The notes beneath the pieces were generated by a model. The model saw only the letters and a list, made by a program, of their open reading frames with translations. It had not been told where the DNA came from and did no database searches. The position numbers were made by a program, and so were the translations under genes. Shown here in pieces: positions 1 through 10,321 of a stretch of 64,000 nt of DNA (its first letter is position 1; each line of letters opens with the position of its first letter). The stretch is from Paraphaeosphaeria minitans (taxonomy: Eukaryota > Ascomycota > Dothideomycetes > Pleosporales > Didymosphaeriaceae): positions 1,612,001 through 1,676,000 of the forward strand of contig WJXW01000006.1 in assembly GCA_015832175.1 (NCBI GenBank). The letters are read 5' to 3'.

Positions 1-1427
1 ACCAGAAGCGCATCGTGTCTTCGGACTATCTACTTTGATTCTGTGGAGAATTGTTGGAAATCGATAGCCGCATCCGCCAAACATAGCGCAGCCACCACGT
101 CCTTTCCACGCCCTTCGATATCATGGTCTTAAGAAGCAAATGTATCCATGCTTTACGCCCAGATAGGTTTCTCGCTGCGTAACAAGGAGTCTTGCGGATT
201 TACACAACGTGATTGTGCGAACAAAGCGCCAACTGAGATTGTTCCTTTCTCTCGAACGTGACATTGTGCAAATGTGTGTCCTCTATAATTATAGCAACAC
301 ACAATGCCAGTCGATAGAGTGTGAACAATGCTTTGACAGAGCCGTTCAAGTATAAGAAGCCTTGCCTCTCATAAAGTACCACAGCACAGGGCGCAGCCGT
401 GCAGCACCAACACAGGTTACTTTGTGCCAACCCGTGGGAACCGCTAACATGCCAGACATCCACGCAATGCTTTTCCGACAGTGCATGCATCCGCCGGGCA
501 AATAGGAAGCCCCTTGTTCCACACGCGCGTATTTGTGTGATGCATTATCTCCTCTGGTGATGGTGTTCTAGCGATGCATCCGTGTGACGATTCAAGTTCT
601 CGCCGTCCCATTCGCCACGATGTTACTGTGACCTATAAGAGCACGATTCTAGCACCCTTCCAGATGTGAATCGAGTGAAATGATGTTCGTCCGTCAATAA
701 AGGTCTGGACGGATATTCGAGTAACACAGATAAAACGACCGAGACGTCAGGATAGCTGCGAGCAGCTGAGGAATTAGCTGTATAGGGTATTGAAACCACC
801 GTGTAAGTTATACTTCCCTAGTTAAATGCTGACAGCATGATAGGGTATTACTAGACAACGTTCTCAGCCCAGCTAAGTTACTCCCCTACCCTAGTAGCGC
901 TGACCTATGTGTAGGGAAGGTGATCCTCAACTGTGAATACAAATAAGCTCGATTCAACAACAGTAAGCCTTTTTTGTTGTTGCTAACAGTAAACAGGGTT
1001 TGGATGAATAAGGATCGAAAAGTACCAGGTGAGTCTAGGCCAGCTTTAGTTATGTTTACTGTGAACAGGTTATGTGGCCAATGTCGTGTAGGACGGGTTC
1101 GTATGAACGTCGATTTGTTCAAGATTTACAGCCCAGTGAACAGGGCAGACAAAAGGTGAGTTCCTCTGCCCCGCAAAGCCGCTAAAGTAAGTGCAGGGAA
1201 CCACACAACTCTAGAAATATGATCCATCTTTCAGTGTCACCCGGTTTCGTCATCAGCTGTAGAAAAATGGAGGAGATTTCACGCACGGGTAAGTATGGAT
1301 TACAGGCCTTGAAGGAGGCGCAAAAGTATACTACAAAGAACAATTGAGAAGTTGTGCAACTGCCGAGTGTCCAATGAGCGATTTCAAGTAGAAAAATCGA
1401 GTCGTGGCACGGGTGTAGTCCACGTGC
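1..1427. other. Gene-free stretch at window start
   Basis: I see no supportable gene here. The open frames are short and resemble nothing I recognise. Two weak internal duplications are visible: a degenerate pair of about 60 bp that starts with TAGGGTATT (about 785-835 and 841-905), and a motif like TTTACTGTGAACAGG repeated loosely around 985, 1051 and 1124. These could be remnants of an old repeat element, but no element class can be named. Confidence 0.5.
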
Positions 1428-2354
1428 TCATACAGCTGCACCAGCAGCGGCTTCTCTTGCGGCTTTCTCCTTCTTTCTCGCCTCTCGTGCAGCTCTTCTC
1501 AGTTCCCTTAGATCCGGCGGCTTCTCGATGCCGAGCCTTGACCTGAGCTCGTCCACATCGGTCTCGAGCTCCTCCTCCCAGTACACGTTGATCACGTCGT
1601 CGCATTGCGCGCCGTTTCGTGCTGCCCAAGGACCGTATATGTCCCAAAATCTTCTCCATTCACCCTTCTTCAGTGTAAGAGCGCTGAACACAGCCAGTCC
1701 GGTCATGGGCAGCCCCGTGTTGGCGAACTCGAAAGCCTTGAGGGCCACTTCACCTTCGCGGAAGACTGGAAGGCCAACAAGCGCATGATAGAAGTCGTGA
1801 CACTCGCGATAGCGTTGCATGACATATGCACACTCTTCATCGTCGATGTAGCGGACCTGTGCTCGTGTGTCGGGAGACACGCCTTCTCGATCCAACCATT
1901 CCGTGTAGACATGGCCAACGGTATTCTTAGGGAGTAAACGAAGCCGAGGGATATTGAGCGAAGTCGACGTCAGACGCGGCCGGTCACGCAGTATTCTTCG
2001 GCCCGTGGGATTCAGCAGCATGCGGTTGCGGAGATGATTGATGAAGTAAGGCTGCGCTGTTGCTTCACCAAATGCCGCAATGAGGTCTACGCAATTTAGC
2101 AATTGGCCGCCAAAGGCTCACTGATGGAACGCTGTACCTCCTCTCCGAGGGTCGAGGAAGCTTATGAGCCCCGAGCCGAGTGCCAGCCCCAGTCTCTCCG
2201 TGCGCGTGAGCGGGATGTGGCCTTCGTAACTCGGCTGCGGTCGATTGAGCACCGAGAAGCATCGGTAGCTGCAAGGCAAACGCACACTGTGAGTGAGTAC
2301 TTTGGAAGGAGCGCATATCCAGCTCGAGGCAGGCCGCTTCAACGGTGCTGCCAT
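1428..2354 (-). CDS. COQ4: Ubiquinone biosynthesis protein COQ4, mitochondrial
   Basis: COQ4 scaffolds the coenzyme Q synthesis complex on the matrix side of the mitochondrial inner membrane; recent family work links it to C1 processing of the quinone ring. Two exons, 2354-2138 and 2086-1428, give 291 aa. The 51-bp intron (donor GAG|GTACAG, acceptor GCGTAG) joins LDPRRG to DLIAAFGE in frame. The start at 2354 gives a basic, Ser-rich N-terminus that suits a transit peptide. The family signature GHIPLT precedes the splice, and the HDxxH(x11)E metal motif is present at about His169, Asp170, His173 and Glu185. The tail is Ala/Lys/Glu-rich. Length matches fungal COQ4. It lies head to head with the SET-domain gene across a 292-bp shared promoter. 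Confidence 0.95.
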
Positions 2355-2646
2355 GGAGGGAAACGTTGTAGGTAGCGTAAAACACTTGCCTGCATCACGC
2401 ATCATCGTTCGATAGCTTCAGCCACTCTTTATCGATAAGGCGCGTCGGATGCGGCTGCGCCTGCGCCACAGTTGATGTCGCATTCTTTCTTTCGACTCAC
2501 AATTTGGTCATTCGCGGTTCGGCATCCTGCACAAAAAACTCGCAAAATCCGAGTACAACGTGCGAACTGGCCACTGTCGACAGATTGTGCAGCAAGTCTC
2601 TCGAAGTCCATTTCGTACCCACCGACGTCTTGTAAAACTCATCATC
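2355..2646. promoter_or_regulatory. Divergent promoter region between COQ4 and SET gene
   Basis: These 292 bp separate the two opposing start codons at 2354 (-) and 2647 (+), so both promoters and 5' leaders must lie here. I see no clear TATA box. The call rests on gene arrangement only. Confidence 0.5.
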
Positions 2647-3964
2647 ATGGCCGCTATGGACCCGGGCGAGGAGCACACTCGCTTCATTGAGTGGGCACAG
2701 TCCAACGGCGTAAACATCAACGGCATTGCTCCAGCCCAGTTCAAGGACCGCGGCATGGGCATCGTCGCCGCAACAGATATCAAGGTCAGTTGCTCGTGTA
2801 TGCGTAGCTCGGATGTCATGAACCGAATCGTCCCAAATATTCTGTTGAGGCCGACCACATCATATGCAGCAGCTGCCATTGATTGACAAGGTCATGTGCT
2901 AAGTTTTCAAGAAAGGAGATCGAATAGTCCATGTGCGCAACACCTCACTCATCACTGTTGCGCAACGGGAAATTCAAGCGCTGGAGTTCCCCACCAAAAC
3001 TTCAATACACGCACGTCTGGCTGCATATTTTGCTCTTCAGCATTCAAAAGACGGCTGTCAGCATCGCCCATGGCAGGATGTCTGGCCCAGTCAAGACGAG
3101 TTCAAGGACATCCTCCCACTCCACTGGTCCAAGCAGCTGCAGGATCTGCTGCCACATGCTGCTGCAGTGCTTCTCACAGCCCAGCGGTCTAACCTCGAAC
3201 GAGATTACCTCAGCATTCACGCCATCCATCCTTCCATATCTAGAGACCTCTTCACCTATGTATGGCTAATCGTCAACACTCGTACCTTTTACTGGGAATA
3301 CCCCGACCTTCCCAATGCACACCCGCGACTTCCAAAGAAGCGTCCACAGTTGACAGCGGACGACTGCTACGCCATGTGCCCCTTTATGGACTACTTCAAT
3401 CATTCCGATCAAGGTTGCGACCCCAAAGCTGACGCAAAGGGCTATTCTGTCACCGCCGATCGGGTCTATAAAGCTGGTGAAGAAGTCTACGTTTCGTATG
3501 GCTCACACACGAACGATTTCCTGCTTGTCGAGTATGGCTTCATACTTGACTCGAATGGATGCGATTCCCTACCACTGGACCACCTTATTCTCTCCCAACT
3601 TTCGTCCGACCAGGTTCAGGTACTGAAAGAAGACGGCTTCTACGGGTCGTATACGCTGTCACCGACGACGCCGACGCTTTGCTACCGCACTCAGGCTGTT
3701 GTCCGTCTGTTGACGCTTCCCTCTCGGCGATATACGGCTTTCGTGAGCGGCACAGATGAAGGAACGGGTGACCAGGGGAAAGTCAATGAGTATGTTATTG
3801 GGCTGTTAGTCAAATACAAAAGACAGATTATGGAGATTGTGGAGGAGGTAGACGGATTGAAAACGGGCGTGGACGTAACAACAGGACAAAAAGATGCCCT
3901 GCTCAGACGCTGGAAGCAAGTCCGAGCAATTGTCAAGACGGGCATAGATGTCCTGAGCAGCTGA
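2647..3964 (+). CDS. SET-domain protein lysine methyltransferase (SETD6/RKM-like)
   Basis: Predicted to transfer methyl groups from SAM to lysines of a non-histone target, as RKM/SETD-type enzymes with a Rubisco-LSMT fold do; the target is unknown. Exons 2647-2784 and 2912-3964, phase 0, give 396 aa. The 127-bp intron starts CAAG|GTCAGT and ends TTCAAG. SET landmarks are in order: a RGMGIVA-like opening near residue 36-42, then KKGDRIV across the splice, the pseudoknot motif MDYFNHSD, and [25 protein letters not shown] residues that hold the catalytic Tyr. The last 150 residues match the helical LSMT substrate-binding region. Family assignment is firm; the substrate is not inferable. Confidence 0.9.
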
Positions 3965-4920
3965 ACCCTCATGTCATTGGGCTGTATTTTACCTAGACCC
4001 GGGGACCATGCAGAGTTTGACGCGTTGGCAGGACATGCCAACTTAACAATCAGGCCAATAGCAGGAGCTAAGGAATCACATCGCAAAGAGTATCTCGCAA
4101 AACACAGCCAAGTCGACCATTCGGTTGTGGTCATACCGCTTTGCGCAACGCGATGACACCGTTTATACCCGTGACCATGTTTTCGCGTTACATGCCTGGT
4201 CGTTTGCTTCCAGCAGGGACACTTCTCAACTTGGCATTTACGTATTGATAAGTTTGCTAAGAAACGATCTTTCAACCATTAGTCACCGACAGGAAATGAT
4301 TTGACCGCTCAACGAGCCCGTGTTGGCAACATCGAGAGCGTCATGGCTCGGCTACCTAATCAAGATGCCATTGCTCTTCGTCGAAAAATCTTGTATTCGC
4401 TGAGTGTGATCTAGCACAAGCCTCAGCCAACGCTGTGCAGAGGCTCATTTAAACCTGTCGTAGATCAGGCAAATTGCCTCAAGCGTTCATGAGGGGTTGC
4501 GCAAATACGAGATAAGTAAGTTCAAACCATTCTTCCGCTCTATTCTTAGTCCGCCCTTTCATTGCCTTGACATATACTTTCTCGTCAGCATTCCTAGCTT
4601 AACGCGTGTTATTCCCCCCAAGGGTCGATCTCGTGTCCTGGAATGCCGCGCGCAGTCGCCAGCTGGCCCAAGCTGGGACATGACTACCCAGCTTGGAAAA
4701 GAGTAAACCCAGGACAGGATCGCATAGCTCGTGATCAGATGCCGTGTGGTAAAGGGCCAATTTAGGGGGGTGCACGAGGCTTGGCGAGGAAGCTGTACAG
4801 CAGCTATATAGGAGGACTGCTGGAAAGAGCAAATCTGGTACTTGCTCTTTCCACGCCGCCTTTGGCTTCCAGGTCCGTCCGTACGCGCCTGATTTGGTGT
4901 GGAAAACAACATCCGCCATC
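3965..4920. other. Intergenic, upstream of the cysteine-rich gene
   Basis: No gene is supported. The long reverse frame that enters from the SET gene is an antisense shadow. The right end holds the promoter of the secreted-protein gene, with a TATA-like CTATATA at 4804-4810. Confidence 0.5.
4804..4810 (+). promoter_or_regulatory. TATA-like box for the cysteine-rich gene
   Basis: CTATATA lies 110 bp upstream of the start codon at 4921, a plausible distance for a fungal core promoter with a short 5' leader. The assignment is by position and sequence only. Confidence 0.4.
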
Positions 4921-5859
4921 ATGAAGGCATTCCTACTCGTGTCTCTACTGGGAGCCTTTGCATTGGCGCAGACAACTACTTCGATCTGCCAATGTCCACT
5001 AATCAAATGCCCAAGTAGCAATGCTGCTGTACACTTCCCCTTTCGGAAAAATGCTCAATGCTAATCATGTCTTGTCTAGGAACTCTGCAGATGCCTCAAC
5101 TCCCGCGAAACCATGTGTCAAAGAGCTTGCCCAATGTACAAGCCAACGTACATGGTCAGTCCTAGATCCCTACCTCTCGCCATATAGCACTAACTGATAC
5201 TACTAGCCATGCCCGGTAAACCCTCCAACTCCGTCGCCGACGCCAGAAGTGCAGGTTGAGCCAACATGTACCTGCGAACCGGGGTTCTGTATCCAAGTGT
5301 GGCCACAGTCATGCTATTGCGGAAATGCACAGAAGCAACATTGCTTCGAGAAGTGCGGTGGCGTGAAGCCCGAGCTACAGGTACATCACAATCACGTCGC
5401 ACGTGCATTCTCTGGATGGTTACTGACCCTTGCCCAGGAGTGCCCTCCCATGGAGATGCCCTCGCTTGTCACCAGAGCCGTCGAAGTTAGCCCTCCGAAA
5501 CCGATAAACATGCACAAACCATGCGGCGGCGGCCGTGGCAACTATCGCGAGTGCGATTACGGCGAGGTCTGCATCAAGGATCCATACAAAGACGGATGTG
5601 GGCCTGCGTGCGATCAAGTGGGCATCTGTGTAAAGGATAAGCTCTGCGGCGGGGTGAGGAGCCATATGTTTGCCTACATTCGCTAATGCTTGCTGATCAA
5701 ACAAACCAACAGTTTGGGGGTTTCGCCTGCGATGTCAAAGACCAGGTATGCGAGGATGACCCGCGTGATGACTGCGATCCACTGAACTACGGAAACGATT
5801 GCGGGGGATTGTGTGTATGGCCGTTGAGTCTCAGACATGGTTGCCATGAAGGAAACTAG
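4921..5859 (+). CDS. Small secreted cysteine-rich protein (effector-like)
   Basis: Five exons (4921-5028, 5080-5154, 5207-5380, 5438-5653, 5713-5859), all joined in phase 0, encode 239 aa. Residues 1-17 form a clear signal peptide (MKAFLLVSLLGAFALA, then QTT). The mature part is very rich in Cys, arranged in modules close to the exon borders: an N-terminal pair of CxC-type motifs, a Pro/Thr linker, a CTCEPGFC module, then two related modules of the form CGGxxx-C-(G/D)xxC-x-DP-x-D-x-C-x(3)-C-x(4-5)-CV. The DP-D-C-CGG-CV pattern occurs in many secreted proteins of plant-associated ascomycetes, with no established function. All introns are 51-59 bp with good splice sites. Without signal-peptide cleavage and disulfides this protein would make little sense, so it is extracellular. 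An effector or cell-wall role is inference only. Confidence 0.85.
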
Positions 5860-6951
5860 GAAATGGGGGAAATGGCAGCATGTTTCAGGGGCGATGATGG
5901 AGCTTGCATGTTAGTAAACGACGGGTTTACACAGTCTTGGTGGCTCACAAGTATGCGGAAGGAAAAAGAAAAAGCACCGAACATTTTCGTTCGTGGTAGT
6001 TGGGTATCTTATGCACAGCACTACTCGATCGCGTTCACACTGCGTGCGACCACGATGCTCCGGTATGTCGAGATTCAGAATCGATTCGCGCTCCAAGAAC
6101 AATCTTGTGAATCCGTCTCATCCCTGAAGCTCATACTCTTTGCTCATCAAACCGTCACTTCCTCATGCCCCTCAAGTGAAGGAAGGAGAGTGGATGGCTA
6201 CATACAGTACGTCTCCTCGCAGCGAATGTCGCTCAAGTGCAGACCTTCAGCATGCCTCGCACTGTTCCACACCATCATCTGCGCATTGACTAGAACAACA
6301 GCCTAAGCCGTGTCGCACAGAGAGCCCTCATAAACTGGCAGCAACTGCCTACAGTTAGGTTTGTCTCTAGTGGCTGTTGTACTTCGATACGATTATCTAG
6401 CAACGCGCGAGTTGATCTACCTTGATCCGCCCGACAACAAAAGAAAACGCCCATTGTATGCATGCAACGAGCCCATGTAACGATGGTGGTAACGCCTGGT
6501 CCATCTATCAGTTCGCAGAGCAGCCTTCTTGCCCGCCGCCTCCTTATAAACGATGCCTCCGAACGCCAAAAACCTCCGCAGTATGTATAAGGGTATTACA
6601 TGTGACGAAGAAGCCACCGAGCATGTGCACACCGGGCGAAATGCAGGTACCAACACTATGGCTCCGCAGCGGGAGCGGGCCCCTTCTGCCTGGCAACCTC
6701 CGAGAAGAGATCAATCGCAGTCATGGATACCAGAGTCGAAGTTCCTACACTGCGTCCGGAACGGGCTACTGAAAATTCTGGGCTTGATATCCCTGGCCTT
6801 GTCCTCGGTCGGCGTCTCTTTTTTCTTCTCCGCAGGCGACTCTGTTGTGGCCTCTGGATAATCTTCACCTACACACCAAGCCCGTCAGTTGTTTGACATA
6901 TCAAGTCTGCAAAAAAAAACATGAGAAAGTCAACGACAATGCGCAAGAGTC
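5860..6951. other. Intergenic stretch, one weak small frame
   Basis: No gene is well supported. One 102-codon plus-strand frame at 6553-6861 has a TATAA-like sequence just before its ATG and ends in a hydrophobic segment of about 25 residues, but it resembles nothing known. I do not call it a gene. Confidence 0.4.
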
Positions 6952-8219
6952 TTACGCACTCGCTACACCTAACCCCTCACAAAGTTTCTTCCTCCACATT
7001 CCGCACATTTCTTCGAAGCCATTTACGACGTCACCGCAAGCAGCACCGGCCTCTCGTTCTCTTAACCGCCTGTCCCAGTCTCCATTGTCAATGTATGCCG
7101 TGCCCATTTCCCTCAAGTCCACGTCTTTCTTCCACTCGGCCAGCTGGTCTTTGCTCGACCTCAGCTTCCGGTTTGCCTCATTCGCCTTTTGTCGGGACAT
7201 GTGTAGGCTGTCCGACAGATTTGAAAGATGCTCCAGTAGTTCGCGTGTTGAGAGAGTGAGCTGGGAGAGGGCAATGAGGGCTTGTGGGGAAGAATGCGGT
7301 ATCAGCTCAAGGGTGCTCTCAATCAGAGGGAGGAGTATCTCGATCTCCTCGGCAGGAGGCATGATGGCGCGGGGGCCCGTCATCATAGCGGTAGCAGAGT
7401 TTAGTGTTCGCGACTGGTGCGTGAGATGTGTAGCCAGGGCGTCATGCGCGGTCTTTAGTCTGCAATTAATCTGGGTCAGGCGCCGGTAGACTGTATTGTG
7501 AAGGAAGCTCACCTTGTTGCTCCGTTCTCGATGCCGATCTGGCTCCCGAGATCACGCAATTGCTCAGTGATACGCTTGACTATACCATCTGCCGCGCTGC
7601 CATTCTCCTCCATGCCCCTCCGTGCCAGACTTTCGATAGCGGCCATGCGGCTCTCGAGGGCAGGCGAGATACCTTCGTTGGCTTCCAGGTCCGAATCATC
7701 TCCGTAGTCGGACCCGTCATATAACGAGTGCTGCCTCTGGTGTTTCCTGCTCTTCACTGTAGACAGTGGACTAAGCCTGGAATCCGCGGGCGAAGAAGTT
7801 TGCATTGCGACTCCACTGTCCCTGACCCCGTTCACGGTGCCAGCACCCGCGTCGTGGTCCACCGCTACACCGATGTTGCTCGCGTCCTCGTCGCGCGGTA
7901 GGCCATCGTCGTCTTCGTATTCACCCTCGGCCTCTTCGTCGTCGTCGTCGTCATCGTCCCCGTCCCAATCGTCCAATTCCCCTAGTTCGTCGGCCAGGTT
8001 CCCCAAGCCTCCGTCCCCACCACCATCAATGTTGTGTGCGGAACTTTCATGCTCAAACTCTTGCGACAGTCGTGGCGTTATTGACGAATAGCCGGAAGAG
8101 CGCCGGCGGAACGAGTTTCGATTTGACGAAGGCGTGGTGTGGGACATGTCGAGACTTGAGGGATGGCGGCGGTGAGACGAACTAGGCCTATGTGTAGGGA
8201 TTTGCGGCGGCGATGACAT
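6952..8219 (-). CDS. Uncharacterised ascomycete protein, acidic N-terminus and helical C-terminus
   Basis: Two exons, 8219-7513 and 7459-6952, join in phase 2 across a 53-bp intron (AAG|GTGAGC to TTGCAG) and give 404 aa. The N-terminal 100 residues are Ser/Arg-rich and low complexity, followed by an acidic run of about eight Asp near residues 85-95. From about residue 185 the protein becomes helical, with heptad-like Leu spacing and segments such as ELLEHLSNLSDSLHM that suggest coiled coil. The end carries WDxRLxxREAG-AC-xxVVxGFEEMC-xxWR, which looks like a conserved signature. I do not recognise the family, so no function is given. A scaffold or adaptor role would suit the layout but is a guess. 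Confidence 0.75.
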
Positions 8220-9152
8220 TTTGTTCCGAAATTGGCAGGGCGCTGGCGGCGCGGAGGGAGCGGAGGCGGTGGGTCAGTTGCGGTGACCGGTGAAGGTGCG
8301 CATCCGTGTGCGGAGCGGAGGCGACTTTGTGCTGCCGAGTCTGTAGCAGCGTGCAATTCCTTGGAAAGAGGCCTGCGGCGTATGTGCCAGGCCCGTAGAT
8401 TAGGCTGTCGCCGCGAACGAGGGGCAGCGACGCGTGCGCTGGGCGGTGGGTCTCGGGGGTGTGGCAGATGCGTTGTATCGCCGGTCTTGGCACGCCTTCA
8501 GCGATGCAGCGAATGTAGGCGACAGCACAAGAGCGCAAGCAGGCTCCAGAGTTGCCTTTAAGGCTGCACAAGGCGCAATAGCAGGCGGAAAGAATGTGGT
8601 ATGCGGAGCGAAGGCGCGGGCTGCGGGACGTAGTCTGTTTGTTGACCGAGTCCAGGTGCAAGCTCCGCCAGACAGCGCCTGTCCTTGCTGTGTTCAAACT
8701 AGAAAATAATACCCAGCACATGTGGCCCAGCGCGCCCGAGATAGCCATCACAACCACCATCTGACAAGACTTGGACTGCATGCAGCTGCTGACGACAGCC
8801 AGTCTGCACGTTATCGTAAGTCTATTACGAATATGTACAGACGAACCATTCCTTGGGTCGCGCATGAACCTTTGCCACCTTTCCAAGCACCAGATGACGC
8901 CCCCAATGAGAGAATCCAGACACATGGGTATCCTCCAATACCAGCAAGCAAAATTGCAATGCTCCGCCAACGCCTAGTGCTGCGATGCCCGTCCTTCCCT
9001 GATGTACACTTTTTGTCCCGTCTTTTCAACAGGGGACCGGGGTCGTCTTCGTGAAGGAACAGGTATAGTGTAGAATGGTGCGAAGAATGCGATAGCCGTG
9101 AACTCCCGTTATGCCCTAGAATGCCGCTGGAAGAAAACGCGTGACGACCGTG
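8220..9152. other. Intergenic stretch
   Basis: No gene is supported. A 260-codon reverse frame crosses most of it and runs into the start of the neighbouring gene, but it has no recognisable domain and a Cys/Arg/Ser-rich random-like composition. Confidence 0.45.
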
Positions 9153-9805
9153 CTACGGATACGAAGACTTGCCCTGGTCGAGGGCCACGAGCTGCTTCTT
9201 GAGTTGCGTGAAAAAGTCCTGCCCGCTGGGCATGAGGTGTGGCATGTTGCCTGCATATGTCAATCGCGCAATGCTCCGCCTGTGCATCTCAGACATACCT
9301 CGCGATCCCCAGGCGCCACTGCTCCTCTTTGCTACCGAGTCACCTTGCACCTTGTGGTATGCGGACGGCTGGTCTAGAGGGTTGGCATTAGTCGCCGTGG
9401 CTGGTGCAGATGCGCTGTCCGAGGAGGATATACCTGTGACGCTCTCAAGATATTCTGCGGCACACGTTAGAAGCAGCTCGCGATTCTGCGGGGAAGCTCC
9501 GAGGGGCATCAAGAAGCCCTGCGCCTCAGACGATGCCCCGCTACCAGCTCTGCGCGCTTACTCTTTTTCAAGAACTCCTTGACCTCGCCGGCATTGAAGT
9601 CCTTCACAGGTACGTGCTGCTCCGCGGGGACGCTGGGAGCCTGCGCCGGCGCGCGCTCGGCGCCACCTTGGCCCTTGGCCTTCCACGCGTTGCCAGACAC
9701 TGCCGGCATGGCTTGCTGCCTGCCGCCCTCTTTGCTGGGATTGTTCGAGCCCGAGGTGCGGTTGCCTCGTCCCTGAGGTCGCTGCCAACTGCTCCTGTCT
9801 GCCAT
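9153..9805 (-). CDS. Small conserved ascomycete protein of unknown function
   Basis: Best model has four exons: 9805-9562, 9454-9434, 9373-9299 and 9250-9153, giving 145 aa. All three joins are phase 1 and use good sites (GTAAGC, GTATAT, GTATGT donors; acceptors preceded by CTAAC, CTAAT and TTGAC). Exon 2 is only 21 nt. The protein starts MADRSSWQRPQ, is Gly/Gln/Ala-rich, and has three compact blocks: VPVKDFNAGEVKEFLKK, AYHKVQGDSVAKRSSGAWG, and SGQDFFTQLKKQLVAL. From memory, short proteins with this block order occur widely in Pezizomycotina, without known function. The order of blocks supports the splicing: an unspliced reading would put junk between blocks 1 and 2. Confidence 0.7.
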
Positions 9806-10321
9806 CAGGCCAAGTTCGTCGATCAAACGGGCGCGAGGAAGCTTACCGGTTCTCGCCCGCACCGCTCATCTTGCGCTTCCAGGGCTCGGAAGGAAACTGG
9901 TGGGGTGTGATGATGTGGAAGGGCGGAGGTAGACTACTGTTAAATGCGCGTCCAGTGAAAGCGGAAAGCGCGTGAAAGCGGAAAGCGCGACTGTCTGTGC
10001 ATGAGTGACCCAACGTTCTTTCCCTACGACGCTGAGCCAATCATACTCCAGAGCTGGGCATTGGCCGTATGACAACGCACAACACCCACATTCCTTTTCA
10101 AATGCCATGGGCTGGGAACTTGTTAGTGCTGAGCTGCTTTCACCGTCTGCTGGACGAGAGAGCTCCAAGCTTGCCGCGGGGCACACCTTGGGTAGCGCAG
10201 GCTTTCATGTGGCGTGCGTTAGTCGACCGAACAGGTGCATCTTGACATCTTCAAGCCCGGCATCAGCGCAAAGGCGGTGAACGTGTTACGTTGGACATTG
10301 ATCTATTTGCACACAGAGAAC
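9806..10321. other. Intergenic stretch
   Basis: Lies between the start of the small conserved gene and the stop of the TRM61-like gene, both on the minus strand. I see only short unsupported frames. Confidence 0.5.

Noticed and set aside
8188..8970. 260-codon reverse open frame between two minus-strand genes
   Set aside because: It overlaps the start of the neighbouring gene, has a random-like Cys/Arg/Ser-rich composition and no domain or splice-consistent extension.
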